Assembly (NCBI RefSeq): GCF_014640555.1 | Contig: NZ_BMHE01000055.1 | Span: 1 to 45,216, forward strand | Origin: Paenibacillus marchantiophytorum | Lineage (GTDB): Bacteria > Bacillota > Bacilli > Paenibacillales > NBRC-103111 | Length of the DNA stretch: 45,216 nt | Direction of reading: 5' to 3' | Shown: positions 43,315 to 45,216 of the stretch, piece by piece | Layout of the letters: every line of letters begins with the position of its first letter | Numbering within the stretch: position 1 is the stretch's first letter | Program-made: the position numbers and the translations under genes | The notes under the pieces: generated by a model | Told to the model about the DNA's origin: nothing | The model's database searches: none | Seen by the model: only the letters and a program-made list of their open reading frames with translations

Positions 43315-44463
43315 TTATACGTCTAACGTTTTGAATCCAGCTTCTTTATTGACTTTGGAATTTTTGATTTTATCTTGCAAATGCTGCTCGAACAGTTCTT
43401 CGTCGATAGGCAGATCAACCCAGTTGTCCGTCCATGTCGATAGCAGCATCGCATTGGAAAGCATCAAACCTTTAATGCCTTCTTCCCCTGGAGCTACGAG
43501 CGGTGTGCCGTGAAGAATCGCATCTACCCAGTTTTGTGTAATGCCTTTGTGGCCTGTTTCTTGGCCTTCAACCGGAATCTCACATTTCCAGACTTCGGGT
43601 TGACCAAATCCGCCCTTGAACGTCTCATTGAACTCTCTCTCAGATACACGCAATCGCCAGAACGTCAATTTCCCGTCTTCAATGACAATTTTACCGCGAT
43701 CGCCGGATAATTCGAAACGATTGGTTCCTGGAGCTTCACCCGTTGTAGTCACGAATAGGCCAGTCGCGCCATTTTCGTATTCAACGAATGCGGTTACATC
43801 GTCTTCCACTTCGATATTGCGATGCTTCCCGAAATAGCAGAACGCACGAACACGCTTAGGCATCATATCGATCGTCCATTGCCACAAGTCAAGTTGGTGT
43901 GGATCCTGATTGATCAGAACACCGCCGCCTTCACCTGCCCAAGTTGCACGCCAGCCGCCTGAATCGTAATAGCTCTGGGATCTGTACCAGTTGGTAATGA
44001 TCCAGTTGGTTCTGCGAATTTCTCCGAGTTCCCCCGAGGAAACCAGGTCTTTCAACTTTTTATATAAGGGATTGGTCCGTTGATTGTACATCATGCTGAA
44101 AACTTTACCGGAAGCTTGCGCAGCTTCATTCATTTGGCGAACCTGTTTCGTGTATACGCCTGCCGGTTTTTCACACAACACATGAAGGCCAGCTTGAAAT
44201 GCTTTGGCAGCCACTTCAGGGTGATCATAATGCGGAGTTGCGATAAGGACACCATCGATCGTTCCCGAAGCAAGAAAAGTATCCAGATTGTCAAATAATT
44301 GGACGTCTTCGCCTAGATTTTCTTTCGCCCATTCCAAACGGTCCGCTCTAAACTCACAAATGGCTGTTAACTTAGCGCCTTTTACTTCATTGTTTACTAA
44401 GTATTTGGCATGTCCAGTTCCCATGTTGCCCAGACCAATAATACCAATTCTTACTTTGTCCAT
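43315..44463 (-). CDS. Gfo/Idh/MocA family oxidoreductase
   Basis: A 382-residue Gfo/Idh/MocA dehydrogenase. The Rossmann motif is regular (IGIIGLGNMGTGHAKYL near 6-22), followed by LIATPHYDHPEVA, the catalytic-lysine motif CEKPAG near 93-98 and the GGGVLINQDPHQLDLWQW segment with Asp and His of the active site. It is a clearly different paralogue from its downstream neighbour, which lacks the regular glycine motif. I use the ATG at 44461-44463 (MDKVRIGIIG) with AAGGTG about 9 nt upstream, leaving out 15 further open codons. It is the first gene of the pair; no transporter or regulator for its substrate is in the window. Confidence 0.92.
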   Translation of the reverse strand: MDKVRIGIIGLGNMGTGHAKYLVNNEVKGAKLTAICEFRADRLEWAKENLGEDVQLFDNLDTFLASGTIDGVLIATPHYDHPEVAAKAFQAGLHVLCEKPAGVYTKQVRQMNEAAQASGKVFSMMYNQRTNPLYKKLKDLVSSGELGEIRRTNWIITNWYRSQSYYDSGGWRATWAGEGGGVLINQDPHQLDLWQWTIDMMPKRVRAFCYFGKHRNIEVEDDVTAFVEYENGATGLFVTTTGEAPGTNRFELSGDRGKIVIEDGKLTFWRLRVSEREFNETFKGGFGQPEVWKCEIPVEGQETGHKGITQNWVDAILHGTPLVAPGEEGIKGLMLSNAMLLSTWTDNWVDLPIDEELFEQHLQDKIKNSKVNKEAGFKTLDV

Positions 44464-44635
44464 CTTGTACTTCACCTTTTTCTTGTCAGATTCGCAATCA
44501 TTGAACACGTTACCAATGTAGCATATTTACAGGACTGCATCTTGTCGCAGATTGACTACCTTATTGCGAACTTTGACAGTTGCATAGGGCTTATGGCAGA
44601 AATGGACTCTTTATCTGTTCAAAAATGCTATACCC

Positions 44636-45109
44636 TTACATGGCTGCCGGCAATTGAATAACAACCGTTGTCCCAACGCCCAGCTTGCTTTGATATTCAA
44701 TATGTCCCTGGTGCTCCTCAATGATAGCAAAACTGACCATCATGCCGAGTCCAGTCCCTTTTTCTTTTGTTGTATAAAAGGGTTCTCCGATACGCGGCAG
44801 CCGCTCCTCGGAAATCCCTTGACCTTGATCTACGAAATACATGCACACGCCGCTCGTCATCTTGCGGACCGAAACCTGCAAATTCCCGCCTGTCGGCATT
44901 GCTTCTATCGCATTCTTAATGACATTGACAAAAACTTGCTTCAATTGATTTCGTTCGCTTTTGACCCAAGGAAGATCAGGATCGCAGGACATCTCAATCA
45001 CCACATCATTCATGATTGCTTCTGTATTCAGCAGCTCGATCACTTCACTTAAAATGGAAAGCAGATCATGCAGCCGATAAGCTAATACTTGAGACCGTCG
45101 ATTAACTCC
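44636..45109 (-). pseudogene. Histidine kinase, C-terminal part only (KinA/KinB-like), interrupted
   Basis: The frame covers the end of the dimerisation domain and a complete ATPase domain: ERNQLKQVFVNVIKNAIEAM (N box), VDQGQGISEERL (G1), EPFYTTKEKGTGLGM (F and G2) and a last GTTVVIQLP. Nearest by eye are sporulation kinases of the KinA/KinE type. The matching frame extends above the first start-like GTG at 45043 through QVLAYRLHDLLSILSEV to about 45091, which resembles the region after the KPQ motif in such kinases. Above it the family signal stops and a TAA follows at 45110-45112. The sensor part and the phospho-accepting His are therefore missing. I take it as a truncated gene; an assembly artefact at the window end is the alternative. 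Confidence 0.6.
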
Positions 45110-45216
45110 TTAAATTTAGCAAACATCGGGAGGAGTAGGTTTCGTCTATTCCTCTCCCCCCCCAATGAAAACCCCGAATTTACTTTAAAATGACTATTTA
45201 TCTCCCGTTTTCTCTC
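45092..45216. other. Unassigned sequence interrupting the kinase gene, at window edge
   Basis: About 125 nt with no coding match in any frame; it includes an uninterrupted run of nine C near 45157 and AT-rich sequence at the end. Its border falls inside a conserved kinase, which fits the end of a mobile element, but no inverted repeat or transposase can be recognised. Confidence 0.4.

Overview
The window looks like chromosomal DNA of an endospore-forming Firmicute, most likely Paenibacillus or a close relative. The evidence is a SpoVM gene, a SpoVI F-like gene, RemA, RicF, YlbG, RqcH and PASTA-kinase genes, strong AGGAGG-type ribosome binding sites, many TTG starts, and gene order like the Bacillus subtilis yloA-to-recG chromosome block. 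Almost everything runs on the minus strand. Both ends are in unusual DNA: the left end is inside a group II intron and the right end is in unassigned sequence that interrupts a histidine kinase. This suggests an assembly contig that stops at repeats.

Layout. 1-549: 5' part of a minus-strand group II intron, sitting just past a terminator. 555-952: a decayed mepB remnant and a CAT-rich repeat. 967-1841: SpoVI F-like and DUF1294 genes. 1985-7073: recG, degV (FakB-like), fakA, asp23-like (yloU). 7192-7586: divergent promoters and rpmB (plus strand). 7683-8291: spoVM, too small for routine gene calling, behind a leader with palindromic 40-nt repeats, then a small membrane protein. 8307-15479: rpe, rsgA, prkC, stp, rlmN, rsmB. 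15530-22864: fmt, def, priA, coaBC, rpoZ, gmk, remA, yicC. 22894-25723: a fused homocysteine methyltransferase/methylene-THF reductase and dapF. 25736-26431: gap with microsatellite and 225-nt direct repeats. 26432-29218: Ca2+-type P-ATPase (yloB). 29446-31212: rqcH (plus). 31213-31532: duplicated hairpin repeats. 31533-34629: PHP phosphoesterase, galU, ugd. 34704-38153: LysR regulator, hypothetical gene, ylbG, asparaginase (plus), ricF. 38273-42002: XPB-type helicase and its accessory protein. 42225-44463: two Gfo/Idh/MocA dehydrogenases. 44636-45109: truncated sporulation-type histidine kinase.

Function. The central block joins ribosome and translation maturation (rpmB, rsgA, rlmN, rsmB, fmt, def, rqcH), DNA restart and recombination (priA, recG), nucleotide and cofactor supply (gmk, coaBC), Ser/Thr signalling (prkC/stp) and fatty-acid activation (fakA with degV). 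galU plus ugd make UDP-glucose and UDP-glucuronate for envelope polysaccharide. RicF, RemA, SpoVM, the SpoVI F-like protein and the kinase fragment belong to biofilm and sporulation control. The accessory material most worth a second look is at both edges, the spoVM leader, the XPB pair and the intergenic repeats.
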